The translations under genes and the position numbers were made by a program. Below the pieces are notes generated by a model. The model had not been told where the DNA came from and made no database searches. It saw nothing but the letters and a program-made list of their open reading frames with translations. A DNA stretch of 21,878 nucleotides from a virus. Positions 8,185-15,363 of the stretch are shown one piece after another. Numbering within the stretch: position 1 is the first letter of the stretch; each line of letters starts with the position of its first letter. Location: positions 1-21,878 of IMG/VR virus record IMGVR_UViG_3300022746_000057; one strand, given 5' to 3'.

Positions 8185-8565
8185 TTATGAACGACGGATG
8201 TTGACCACGCGCTCCGAGCGCCAGTTGATACCGGGCGGGAGGTCTTGGTGTTCATCTTTGTATTGTTGGATGGCGGTCTTAGAAGCGCGAACTTCCATCA
8301 GATGCCAATCTTCACGGGACTTGACGAAAGACATGAAGGCGTCTTTGTCAGCCACAGAAGCGGTGCTGCGCTCAGTAGTATAGGCCGTGCCATATTCGGT
8401 CTTCACGGAATCCATACCAGTTTGCTCAAACGTCTTAAGCAGAGCGGATTCAATCTGTTCAAGGACTGTATCCAATTTCTCTACTTTGCTTTCGTAAGCA
8501 GCTTTGAACTCAGCTTTTTTGTCGCGTAGCTCGATGTACTTGGCTACTAGCTCAGAAATTTTCAT
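8185..8565 (-). CDS. Conserved-looking coiled-coil phage protein, function unknown
   Basis: A 126-residue protein with an N-terminal heptad-rich helix (MKISELVAKYIELRDKKAEF onward to about residue 48) and a C-terminal portion containing GTAYTTERS, EVRASKTAIQQYKDEH and LPPGINWRSERVVNIRRS. The pattern resembles small proteins I associate with replication clusters of podo- and siphoviruses, which have no assigned function. The start has only a weak GAAAG ribosome-binding site. It lies between the SNF2 helicase and the ssDNA-binding candidate, so a replication accessory role is plausible but not shown. Confidence 0.7.
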   Translation of the reverse strand: MKISELVAKYIELRDKKAEFKAAYESKVEKLDTVLEQIESALLKTFEQTGMDSVKTEYGTAYTTERSTASVADKDAFMSFVKSREDWHLMEVRASKTAIQQYKDEHQDLPPGINWRSERVVNIRRS

Positions 8566-8627
8566 TGTTGTCTTTCAGTGAGGGGGACGGAGGTTACCAT
8601 CAAATCAGTGCGTGTGTATAGTGGTTT
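8566..8627 (-). promoter_or_regulatory. Leader with motifs shared with 18210-18275
   Basis: This 62-base gap ahead of the coiled-coil gene carries, on the minus strand, ATACACACG and, 31 bases later, ACTGAAAGA just before the start codon. The same two 9-mers occur in the same order, 23 bases apart, in the gap at 18210-18275. A shared internal promoter or mRNA processing and ribosome-loading site is possible. No canonical -35/-10 pair is evident. Confidence 0.25.
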
Positions 8628-10193
8628 TTACTGGTCGCTCTCAATTCCTTTCATAATTTCCAGCAGGGAGCCTTGCAGCTTCTCCTTTGCCTGTAATCGC
8701 TTATAAATACGTCGTTCAATATCACTCCCAGCAATATGGGCGATGACTGTTGTACGGGTTTGCCCGGGGCGACGAACGCGAGCACACGCTTGAACGTAAA
8801 TATCATTTGAGTGGATAGGCGCGTACCAGATGATGGTCGTTGCCGCAGTTAGGGTTAGTCCATGGGACATGGTTGCAGGGTTAGCCACAATCACACGGAT
8901 ACGATCAGTCTTTTGGAACGCCCCAAAGATTTCATCACGGTCGATTTTTGAAGTGCCCCCATGCACGGATGCGGTCTCCCACTCGGAGCTAAGTTCCTGA
9001 GCCACATGTTCGAGCACACCAGTCAACGGAACGAACACAAGCACCTTGCCCTCGGACTCTTCAATGAGCTCCTTCAGCACGTCGATGCGTGGCTTGTTCG
9101 GAATGTGGATGTACTCTCCATGTGCGCCATAGGCTACACCGCAAGCGATCTGCACCAGCTTGTTGGCCTTCACAGCTTCGTTGACAGCGAGCACTTGGCC
9201 GCCTTCGTACTCCATCTTCAACTTGTCCAGCATGTTCTTGTATGCTGCCTTCTGCTCAGTGGTCATCTCCACATCGCGGGTGACGAACGTCTGCTCGGGC
9301 AAGTCAATACAGTCATCTAGCGCGAAGCGCACAGCAGGCTGCATGATGGACTTCACTGTATCCACTGCGTCTTTGCGTGGCACCCACTTGAACTGAGTCA
9401 GCTGCTTCATCACCATGTCGCGGAACTTGCCGAAGTATTTGGGTACTACGGGGCTCGTTGGCACGACGATGCGGCACTGGGCCCATGCGTCTGTTGGTTC
9501 ATGTGGTGTTGGTGCACCAGTCAATCCCCACACGCGTCGATGCGTCTGCTTGTTGCAGATGTTGTTCAGTGTCTTCCAGCGATCGGTGCCTGAGTTACGA
9601 AACATGGCCAGCTCGTCCACGATGATGAGGTCGATGTCATCACGCATAGCCAAGTCGTCCATGATGGTCTTCAGTCCATCGGTGTTGATGATGTACAGGT
9701 CAGCCTTCTGTGCCAGCAGTTTCCTGCGGCGTTCACGAGTACCGTACAGCACAGCAGCATCTAGATGCGGGAATGTCTTGAAGACTTCATCAGCCCAAGT
9801 GCGTTCCATCGTAGACAGCGGGCAGACAATCAAAGCCTTCTTCACTAGCTTGCACTCACGCATGTAGTCATACGCCCACAGCGACGTAACTGTCTTACCC
9901 AGACCCATAGAGTTCAGGCAGAAAGCACGGTCGTGCATAGCTAGGAAGTTGGCAGTCTCAACCTGTGCAGCGAATGGCTTGAACCGTCCCGGCCATTGGT
10001 AGTAGTACTCCATAGGGTCTGGTGGATTGAACCCCAGATTACGGAGCACCTTAACTTCCTCGGGTCGGTGCGGCACAGCCACAAGCGTGTCTCCCTCATG
10101 AGTAACCAAACGTGCCGTCGGGATGACAGTGGTAACTCGTGAAGGATTGCGCAGTTTAAAGATGAGGGCTTTTTTGTCTTTTCTAATTAGCAT
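8628..10193 (-). CDS. SNF2-family DEAD/DEAH-type helicase (SF2)
   Basis: A 521-residue superfamily 2 ATPase. Motif I is SMGLGKT (95-101), motif Ia lies in ALIVCPLSTMERTW, motif II is DELA (193-196) rather than DEAH or DESH, motif III is LTGAPTP (224-230), and motif VI lies in QACARVRRPGQT (from 468). This is the two-RecA-lobe SNF2-type arrangement found in many phage replication clusters. It probably translocates on or remodels DNA or stalled forks alongside the polymerase; helicase activity itself is inferred. Length is usual for the compact phage form, without extra chromatin-type domains. The ATG at 10193 overlaps the previous stop by seven bases and has no clear Shine-Dalgarno, which suggests coupled translation. 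Confidence 0.9.
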   Translation of the reverse strand: MLIRKDKKALIFKLRNPSRVTTVIPTARLVTHEGDTLVAVPHRPEEVKVLRNLGFNPPDPMEYYYQWPGRFKPFAAQVETANFLAMHDRAFCLNSMGLGKTVTSLWAYDYMRECKLVKKALIVCPLSTMERTWADEVFKTFPHLDAAVLYGTRERRRKLLAQKADLYIINTDGLKTIMDDLAMRDDIDLIIVDELAMFRNSGTDRWKTLNNICNKQTHRRVWGLTGAPTPHEPTDAWAQCRIVVPTSPVVPKYFGKFRDMVMKQLTQFKWVPRKDAVDTVKSIMQPAVRFALDDCIDLPEQTFVTRDVEMTTEQKAAYKNMLDKLKMEYEGGQVLAVNEAVKANKLVQIACGVAYGAHGEYIHIPNKPRIDVLKELIEESEGKVLVFVPLTGVLEHVAQELSSEWETASVHGGTSKIDRDEIFGAFQKTDRIRVIVANPATMSHGLTLTAATTIIWYAPIHSNDIYVQACARVRRPGQTRTTVIAHIAGSDIERRIYKRLQAKEKLQGSLLEIMKGIESDQ

Positions 10194-10423
10194 GAGAGTC
10201 TCATTGCAGCGAGCACAGCCAGAATGGTGTCATCAGTAATGACAGGCATCTCCATACGATGTATGGTGGGGTCACCCTTGGCAATCCATCGGACGACTTT
10301 GTCACCGTAGGGATCGTGGGTAATTTCTATACGGGCTACGTTCGCTGGAACTGGGTAGCCCCACATTGTGTAGACACCCGTATCCACCAAACGAATTGGG
10401 TCATTTACCGTAGTTATCGCCAT
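10187..10423 (-). CDS. Unrecognised 78-residue protein
   Basis: A small protein that begins six bases after the HNH gene stop, with CAGG about ten bases upstream of ATG. The N-terminal half looks beta-rich (VDTGVYTMWGYPVPANVARI) and the C-terminus forms a helix (TDDTILAVLAAMRLSC). Its end overlaps the SNF2 helicase start. No family is recognised. Position alone suggests an accessory to the replication cluster. Confidence 0.6.
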   Translation of the reverse strand: MAITTVNDPIRLVDTGVYTMWGYPVPANVARIEITHDPYGDKVVRWIAKGDPTIHRMEMPVITDDTILAVLAAMRLSC

Positions 10424-10429
10424 GAGTTT

Positions 10430-10957
10430 TTACCTGCTTCGGCTACCATTAAACAAGTTACTTTTTGCATAATTCTCCTTTGCTGAGATTATTTGTAGGT
10501 TGTACACGACATGAAGCCCGCAGACCTGCTTATGCCGTAGGGGGACAATATGGTCCACAGTCATCCCGGAAGCCGCCGCAGCTTCGTAGACCTTGCGAAT
10601 TTCATCCATATCCGCCCAAGGCGGGGTAGCTATACGCATCCGTGATCGCCTTGCGTTTGTGCTTGCTTTCACTTTGTGTACGTTGCTCTCGCGCCAAGCG
10701 CGGGTAACCGCCAAAGCACGCCCTGAGGCCCGGTATATAGCGTTGTAAGCATCCTGCGTTGCCTTTCGTTTCTCACGATTCGCAGATACCCATGCTCGAC
10801 TCTTTGCGTTGTGTGCGTCTCTATGTTCGGCACGCCAAGCATCTTTACGTGCTTTATCACATGCCTTGCAATAGCTTCTATACCCGCTGGCACATGATGG
10901 CGCTTTTGGGTATAGGGCTATCGGCTTTTGCTCGCCACATCGGGAACAGCGCTTCAT
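10430..10957 (-). CDS. HNH endonuclease with N-terminal zinc ribbon
   Basis: A 175-residue protein. Two CxxC pairs (C4/C7 and C30/C33) form a probable zinc-binding head. A basic helical middle follows (about 35-110). The C-terminal HNH domain contains VDHIVPL (D135, H136), then VCGLHVVYNLQIISAKEN, with N153 and a final KSN. This is typical of free-standing phage HNH nucleases, several of which are homing endonucleases that cut genomes lacking the gene. The start codon overlaps the preceding stop as ATGA. It sits between a second, smaller HNH protein and a small unknown gene. Whether it is mobile or serves the phage cannot be told from one genome. Confidence 0.87.
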   Translation of the reverse strand: MKRCSRCGEQKPIALYPKAPSCASGYRSYCKACDKARKDAWRAEHRDAHNAKSRAWVSANREKRKATQDAYNAIYRASGRALAVTRAWRESNVHKVKASTNARRSRMRIATPPWADMDEIRKVYEAAAASGMTVDHIVPLRHKQVCGLHVVYNLQIISAKENYAKSNLFNGSRSR

Positions 10958-11217
10958 GAAGTTGAGTACCCCGTCTTACCCTTTCTCCACCCACGATTCT
11001 CTGTTTGCGACTTCACGCGTAGGTTGCCCTTGTCATTAGTCCCGCCAGCGTCAAGCATGTGCTTATGATCTACATCGCGCCCATCGCCCTTCTTGACTTT
11101 GCCTTCTTTGGCTAATTCAGCTCGGGCTTGGTTGCGCATCTCGCGCTTCTTCACTTGCTCGGGTCGTGCGTTATAACTTTTGTCATACGCTGCTTTCTTT
11201 GGTCCGCCTTTGTTCAT
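10954..11217 (-). CDS. Small HNH-type protein
   Basis: An 87-residue basic protein whose core reads GDGRDVDHKHMLDAGGTNDK, with D50, H51 and H53, followed by GNLRVKSQTENRGWRKG (N65, N74, R75). This is the minimal HNH fold seen in short conserved phage proteins. It lacks the cysteine pairs of the neighbouring 175-residue HNH protein. Start and stop overlap the flanking genes as ATGA at both ends, so it is tightly embedded in the operon. Nicking or structure-specific cleavage during replication or recombination is likely, though direct substrate evidence is absent. Confidence 0.8.
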   Translation of the reverse strand: MNKGGPKKAAYDKSYNARPEQVKKREMRNQARAELAKEGKVKKGDGRDVDHKHMLDAGGTNDKGNLRVKSQTENRGWRKGKTGYSTS

Positions 11218-11507
11218 TTGTCGTTCTCCAAAAATTCAATGAGTTGAGATACATCGTCAACCACTATGGCCTTACCCCAGTGGTCTCTGATTTCCGCGAT
11301 GACACGGTCTTGGTTAGCCGTGGTGTCGCCCCTCTTGCCGGGGGCCTTTGTCTCGATTGCAAGGAAGGTTCCTTCCATACAGCAGATGAAATCGGGGATG
11401 CCTACCTGTCCCATGCCATTCGACACAGGTAAAAAATACCAAATGTCCCGTCGTTTGAGCTCTTGCTTCACAGCATGCTTAACTTTACCCTCTGGTGTCA
11501 TTGCCAT
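11214..11507 (-). CDS. VRR-NUC domain nuclease
   Basis: A 97-residue stand-alone VRR-NUC protein, a branch of the PD-(D/E)XK nucleases. Core motifs are GIPDF (D39), then IETKAPG (E52, K54) and the following NQDRVI (Q66). The N-terminal MTPEGKVK has the early Glu that usually completes the site. Stand-alone phage VRR-NUC proteins are proposed to cleave branched DNA such as Holliday junctions. It starts at ATG 11507 in a TAATG overlap with the preceding nuclease gene, with GGAG upstream; a second ATG two codons later is equally possible. It belongs to the polymerase-nuclease-helicase cluster. Confidence 0.9.
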   Translation of the reverse strand: MAMTPEGKVKHAVKQELKRRDIWYFLPVSNGMGQVGIPDFICCMEGTFLAIETKAPGKRGDTTANQDRVIAEIRDHWGKAIVVDDVSQLIEFLENDK

Positions 11508-12163
11508 TACCTACTCCTTTTCCCGTTGAACTCACAAGACAAAACAGAACACCAAGATTTGCACAAACCGCTAGGGCGGCATGGCCATGAGTCACGCTCG
11601 TAAGCGTTCTCCAGCTTGCGCACCCTTGGCAGAAAGCCATTCCATATGGTCGCTGTCTGGTCACGATGATAGGTGGCTTTGTCGATCTTCTTGTCACGCA
11701 ACCACACGAAGCCAGTCGTCACATAGTTCACCTCGGGGAATCGTGCGAACGTATACCCAACATACAACTCAAGCTGCTCAGTGAGTTTGCGCTTACCTGT
11801 TTTGTAGTCGAAGACGCCAGCTCTGTCACCATGGACAACCAGTAAGTCGGCGATGCCGCGTGACCATGCGTTGCCCCACTCAGCAGGTTGGAAGTTTTTG
11901 TCCACTGCCATTTGCTCTTCGCAGAGTTTCTGGCCGGGGAGTGCCGCGAACTTAGCCGCAATACCTTCCCACTGTGTCATACCTTCGGGCAGCGGTGTGC
12001 CGTCCTTGATGCGGTACTCCATAGCAGAGTGGACTTTCTCGCCCCACATCGTTGCCTCAGTGGGTGGCTCCTTCACATCTTTCTTCACGCGAACGTGGTA
12101 GAACTGACGTGGGCACGTCTCGAATTTATCAAGCTGGGAGTATGTCCAAGCGGGTATAGCCAT
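11507..12163 (-). CDS. Cas4/RecB-like PD-(D/E)XK nuclease with cysteine cluster
   Basis: A 218-residue nuclease. WTYSQLDKFETCPRQFYHVR (from residue 6) carries the first cysteine C17. GEKVHSAMEY gives the conserved His45, GIADLLV gives D106, VFDYKTGK gives D119 and K121, and Q130 with LELY matches motif QxxxY. C-terminal C195, C201, C205 and C210, with C17, could hold an iron-sulphur cluster as in Cas4 and AddB. The expected activity is an exonuclease or end-processing enzyme acting in replication and recombination. I start at 12163, where GAGAGGAA is well placed, rather than 12178, which has no Shine-Dalgarno. It plays the part DUF2800 nucleases play in comparable replication clusters; CRISPR association is not implied. 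Confidence 0.87.
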   Translation of the reverse strand: MAIPAWTYSQLDKFETCPRQFYHVRVKKDVKEPPTEATMWGEKVHSAMEYRIKDGTPLPEGMTQWEGIAAKFAALPGQKLCEEQMAVDKNFQPAEWGNAWSRGIADLLVVHGDRAGVFDYKTGKRKLTEQLELYVGYTFARFPEVNYVTTGFVWLRDKKIDKATYHRDQTATIWNGFLPRVRKLENAYERDSWPCRPSGLCKSWCSVLSCEFNGKRSR

Positions 12164-12195
12164 AGGGGTTCCTCTCAAAGACCAAAGTCTTTAAG

Positions 12196-14088
12196 TTATT
12201 TTGCGTCAGCATAGTTCTTACCGATGTCGCCTTCACATGAGACAGGCAAGTCAGCGCACCACTTAGGTGGAACTTTCATTACCTCTAACATGTACTCTAG
12301 ACACCACTTCGCAGCGGGAGTCGGTACAACAGATACTACCTCATCATGCACGGTCAGTGCAACTTTATATCGACGGTCAGCTTCGGGGTTGTCGTTCTTA
12401 CGCAACTCAATGTCGATCTTGGCCATTTGGTCAAACACAACTATGCGAGCCAGCGCTTGCACGATGTTCTCCACCATCTTACCGCCATAGATTTTAACCG
12501 GGCCGTAGCGTCCATCGTACTCGTAGCCGTCTGCGTTCTTGCGCAGGTTGGGGTAGCGAATCATCGTGCCGTTAGGCAGGTGGACACCTTCGGGGGTACA
12601 GCGCAGGGCGATGCCAACACCGAGCTCACACTCATGGCCACGAGCCATAGTAGCCAGCGCACCCTGTGCGTCCTTCCATATCTGGGCGATCTTGTCGTAC
12701 TTGGCGCGGTACAGCTTCACGGTGTTCTGTGCGTCCTCGATGGGCATGTCCACGGAGATACCGCCCATACCGATCTTCAGGGTCGCCTTGAACTTGTCAG
12801 GCCCCATGCCGTAGCCTAGGCCAAGAATACAGGTCTTGCCAACGAAGCCCTCGATCTTGTCTGGGTTGTACTCTTTGCCGTTCTCATCAATCGCCTTGGC
12901 TTTACGGTCAACAGGTCGGCCATACACCACCGACGCAAACGACGAATAGATGTCCACGTTATTGCGGAAGTCTTCAACCAAGTCATCTTGGCCAGCCCAC
13001 CATGCAACGACACGAGCTTCGATCTGAGCTGAGTCAACAGCCACCAACGAGTGACCATCGGGCACAGTAATTGATCGACGCAGAGCCCCGCCTCGTGGCA
13101 GGTTCTGAAGGTTCATCTTGTCGCCGCCAGACGCACGACCAGTATGCGCTCCCCAATAGTTAAGGAGGATTGGTAGTGAGCCGCGTTCGGCGATGCCAAT
13201 AAACGACTCGGTACGCGTTTCCTCGAGCGTAGACTTAACGCCGAGACGCGCAGCAACGATGGCCTGCACCGCTGGATTTGGATGGTCGGCGAGAGCCTTG
13301 AACTCTTGATCTGTTTTGCCAAAGGCATACGTCTCCTTGTTTGTACGAAGGCTAACCTTCATGGGCGGTGTGACACCGAGCTTCTCCAGCACAGCAGCGA
13401 ACTTTGGATTCGACATCAGTGCATCACGTCCAACGGTAGCGTCGATACGCTCCATCAGTTTGGCCTTCTTGTCCTGCACGTTGAACAGATGGTTAACCAG
13501 CACGTCCTTGTCCAGCTTGAGTACTGGGTCAGTGAACATGCGAATCATCAGGTCTTGGATGTAGAGCTCCTTCGGTGGGTTCCACTGTTTGAAGATGTGG
13601 TACAGCCCATACGTCAAGTCAACGTCGTGCTTGCAGTACTCACCATAGCGGGCCATTTGCTCACGGCTGAAGTCTTCACGGCGCAGACCGAGTGCGTTGA
13701 CAACCTCAGTGCCCTTCTCGTCCAGCAGATACTTCTTGGCCAGTGCTGCTAGTGAACCACCAACAGTGAGTCCAGTAATGGGTCGTGCCATCGATAGGGT
13801 ATCGAGATAGTACTTCGGCTTGATGCCGTAACGCCATGCAAGGATTGCTCCGTCGAAGGCCATGTTGTGACAAATGAGGTAGGCGTTAGGGATACCGAGT
13901 TCATGAAGCGCTTCGGTAATCTGCCTGTCCGTACCTGTGACCCAGTGGGTGTCTCCGTCGTCGACTTTGTAGGCGAATCCAATGACTTGGAATTGCTCGT
14001 CACGGATGTAGTGTTCGGTGGTGTATTTTTTGAGTCCATAGTCTTTCGAGTAGTACGTCTCAAAGTCAAGGGTGATGAGTTGTGTCAT
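12196..14088 (-). CDS. Family A DNA polymerase with 3'-5' exonuclease
   Basis: The phage replicative polymerase, 630 residues. The exonuclease domain shows LDFETY (D8, E10), N75 and D79 in LICHNMAFDG, and HDVD (154-157). The polymerase domain shows HTGRASGGDKMNLQNLPRGG, motif A VAVDSAQIEARV (D352), motif B KTCILGLGYGMG (K418, Y426) and motif C TVHDEVV (H581, D582, E583). There is no 5' nuclease domain, as usual for phage PolA. The residue equivalent to E. coli Pol I Phe762 is Leu422. I use ATG 14088: it overlaps the stop of the small upstream gene as ATGA, and MTQLITLDFETY starts right at the exonuclease fold; the ATG at 14115 lies inside that gene and adds only MVGSKERQK. Confidence 0.95.
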   Translation of the reverse strand: MTQLITLDFETYYSKDYGLKKYTTEHYIRDEQFQVIGFAYKVDDGDTHWVTGTDRQITEALHELGIPNAYLICHNMAFDGAILAWRYGIKPKYYLDTLSMARPITGLTVGGSLAALAKKYLLDEKGTEVVNALGLRREDFSREQMARYGEYCKHDVDLTYGLYHIFKQWNPPKELYIQDLMIRMFTDPVLKLDKDVLVNHLFNVQDKKAKLMERIDATVGRDALMSNPKFAAVLEKLGVTPPMKVSLRTNKETYAFGKTDQEFKALADHPNPAVQAIVAARLGVKSTLEETRTESFIGIAERGSLPILLNYWGAHTGRASGGDKMNLQNLPRGGALRRSITVPDGHSLVAVDSAQIEARVVAWWAGQDDLVEDFRNNVDIYSSFASVVYGRPVDRKAKAIDENGKEYNPDKIEGFVGKTCILGLGYGMGPDKFKATLKIGMGGISVDMPIEDAQNTVKLYRAKYDKIAQIWKDAQGALATMARGHECELGVGIALRCTPEGVHLPNGTMIRYPNLRKNADGYEYDGRYGPVKIYGGKMVENIVQALARIVVFDQMAKIDIELRKNDNPEADRRYKVALTVHDEVVSVVPTPAAKWCLEYMLEVMKVPPKWCADLPVSCEGDIGKNYADAK

Positions 14089-14210
14089 TTTTTGTCTTTC
14101 TTTACTGCCCACCATGCGTCCACTGCTTTTTTAATTTGCTCTTTTGTGAACCCACGTTCGTGTAGGTAGCTCATGGTTATTGCGAGCACCTGTATGTCTT
14201 CGTCTGGCAT
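14085..14210 (-). CDS. 41-residue protein coupled to DNA polymerase
   Basis: A short gene found in the gap upstream of the polymerase. It reads MPDEDIQVLAITMSYLHERG, then a Lys-rich amphipathic helix ending AVDAWWAVKKDKK. AAAGG lies nine bases upstream of its ATG, and its TGA overlaps the polymerase ATG as ATGA, two independent signs that it is translated. Its stop defines the polymerase start. No family is recognised. It could be a polymerase accessory or simply a translational leader. Confidence 0.6.
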   Translation of the reverse strand: MPDEDIQVLAITMSYLHERGFTKEQIKKAVDAWWAVKKDKK

Positions 14211-14257
14211 AGTGTTTACCTTTCTGTACGGTACTGAAATGCCTATGGGTCTGCGGC

Positions 14258-14455
14258 TCATGGCGAAGCGGCCTCAATGGTGACACGCACCTTCATGGGC
14301 TTGCCCTTGATTTGAAACTGGTCAATGTCGTGCTGGGCTTCACTCTTGTGCTCGTACAGTGAGTAACCCACTGTGCTCCATGCAGACTTGTGGAAGGCAC
14401 GATCATGAATCTCGATTGCCCACATCATGACTGTGGTTCTGTATGCTTGTCTCAT
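14258..14455 (-). CDS. Unrecognised 65-residue protein
   Basis: A small protein starting MRQAYRTTVMMWAIEIHDRA and ending KVRVTIEAASP, with a mixed alpha/beta pattern. GAGG lies eight bases before the ATG, 12 bases downstream of the preceding stop, which supports real translation. The region IHDRAFHKSAWSTVGYSLYE alternates aromatic and charged residues as in small beta-rich phage proteins. No family is recognised, and nothing in the neighbourhood fixes its role beyond being early in the replication operon. Confidence 0.55.
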   Translation of the reverse strand: MRQAYRTTVMMWAIEIHDRAFHKSAWSTVGYSLYEHKSEAQHDIDQFQIKGKPMKVRVTIEAASP

Positions 14456-14467
14456 AGAGGTGCCTCT

Positions 14468-14755
14468 TCACTTTCTCTTAGCGTTCTTGCCGTTTTGCTG
14501 GTACTTGCCCCGTGCGGCTCCCGAGGCGATCTGTTCACGAGCTTCTGCAAAGATGTCAAGCAAGTCGCCGGAAATGGCCAGCTTGGGTGCGGGCTTGGTT
14601 TGCTTCGGGTACCACGAGTTGTCGATGTGTTGCCCTGAGAGGACATGTTTGGCCTTCTTTGGTTTGGGTTCCTTCACCACCTTGGGTGGCTTAGGTGGTT
14701 TGGGTCTAGGGAATGGCCAAGGGGCACTGGCCACAATGACTGTCTTAGGCTGCAT
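14468..14755 (-). CDS. Pro/Lys-rich 95-residue protein
   Basis: I start this gene at ATG 14755, because the longer frame to 14866 lies wholly inside the preceding gene. The N-terminal half is a Pro/Lys-rich, probably disordered stretch (APWPFPRPKPPKPPK and EPKPKKAK). The C-terminal half holds a short helix, SGDLLDIFAEAREQIASG, and a basic tail. It overlaps the preceding gene by 11 bases. No family is recognised; a disordered basic segment plus a short helix fits a nucleic-acid-binding or adaptor protein, but that is only inference. Confidence 0.55.
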   Translation of the reverse strand: MQPKTVIVASAPWPFPRPKPPKPPKVVKEPKPKKAKHVLSGQHIDNSWYPKQTKPAPKLAISGDLLDIFAEAREQIASGAARGKYQQNGKNAKRK

Positions 14756-15212
14756 TGATTGCTCTCGCTCTCTTGTAGATGATGTCTTCTTTGACGATGT
14801 CCAGCGCTTGTTCAAGCTGACGAACAGTGCAGTTATCCAATTGAGCATCGTGAATTTCCATGGCAAGGTTGACCGCTTTGAGCTCAGGGCCAGTAGACAC
14901 GAACTTCATATCCCGCTGCACCCCACGCCGAGCTATGGATAGTAAAGCATCTTGCCCTTCTCTGATCTCAGTTGACCAGTCGACACCGATACCCATGCGG
15001 GCAAAACCTTCCATCATGTTGAAGGCACCCACCAGAATGTCAATGTCTTCTTTGTTGGCCAGCCCCATGCGGAGCTGCTCTAGAGCGATATGGTTCTTGA
15101 TGCGCACATCAGTGCCAACAGAGATTTCCGTGAACGGTTTCATCCCCGATTGCACCCATGACATCACATCAAGTCGTACGCCCTTAGGCTTATAGCGGCT
15201 GCGTTTTCGCAC
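14745..15212 (-). CDS. Helical phage protein with RYKPKG N-terminus
   Basis: A 155-residue protein if GTG 15212 is the start, giving M(V)RKRSRYKPKGVRLDV. The longer frame to 15278 would run through the membrane-protein gene in another frame, so I reject it; a start at the Met in LDVMSW is also possible. The body is helical, with IKNHIALEQLRMGLANKED and an internal GAFNMMEGFARMGIGVDW. Small phage proteins with an RSRYKPK-type beginning are familiar to me from other genomes but have no known role. It overlaps the preceding gene by 23 bases and the next by 11. Confidence 0.6.
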   Translation of the reverse strand: MRKRSRYKPKGVRLDVMSWVQSGMKPFTEISVGTDVRIKNHIALEQLRMGLANKEDIDILVGAFNMMEGFARMGIGVDWSTEIREGQDALLSIARRGVQRDMKFVSTGPELKAVNLAMEIHDAQLDNCTVRQLEQALDIVKEDIIYKRARAINAA

Positions 15213-15363
15213 TTCGTATGTCCATAGCTTGGAGTTGCATGAAGATAGCAATGAGCATGTAGACCATTGCATAACCAAGAGTCAGGTACGTCATCGAGTA
15301 CAGAGCCATGAAGAACGAACCGATAGCGGTGAACCGCAAGAAGAGGTAGATAAGGCCGTACAT
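15190..15363 (-). CDS. 57-residue two-segment membrane protein
   Basis: A short gene found by reading the gap. It begins MYGLIYLFLRFTAIGSFFMA, continues with a second hydrophobic segment (YLTLGYAMVYMLIAIFMQL), and ends with a polar tail DIRSAKTQPL. Two closely spaced transmembrane helices are likely. The ATG overlaps the preceding stop as TGATG, which supports translation by re-initiation. It lies among early-type genes rather than late ones, so a superinfection-exclusion or host-membrane role is as likely as a lysis role. No family is recognised. Confidence 0.6.
   Translation of the reverse strand: MYGLIYLFLRFTAIGSFFMALYSMTYLTLGYAMVYMLIAIFMQLQAMDIRSAKTQPL

Noticed and set aside
11507-12163. 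CRISPR Cas4 and an associated array
   Set aside because: The nuclease has Cas4-like motifs, but no repeats or other cas genes are present; such nucleases are common in phage replication clusters.
12346-12819. 157-codon plus-strand frame
   Set aside because: Lies inside the catalytic region of the DNA polymerase on the opposite strand, whose motifs are intact.
14756-14866. 37-residue N-terminal extension of the Pro/Lys-rich protein
   Set aside because: Lies entirely within the preceding gene in another frame and looks like out-of-frame translation.
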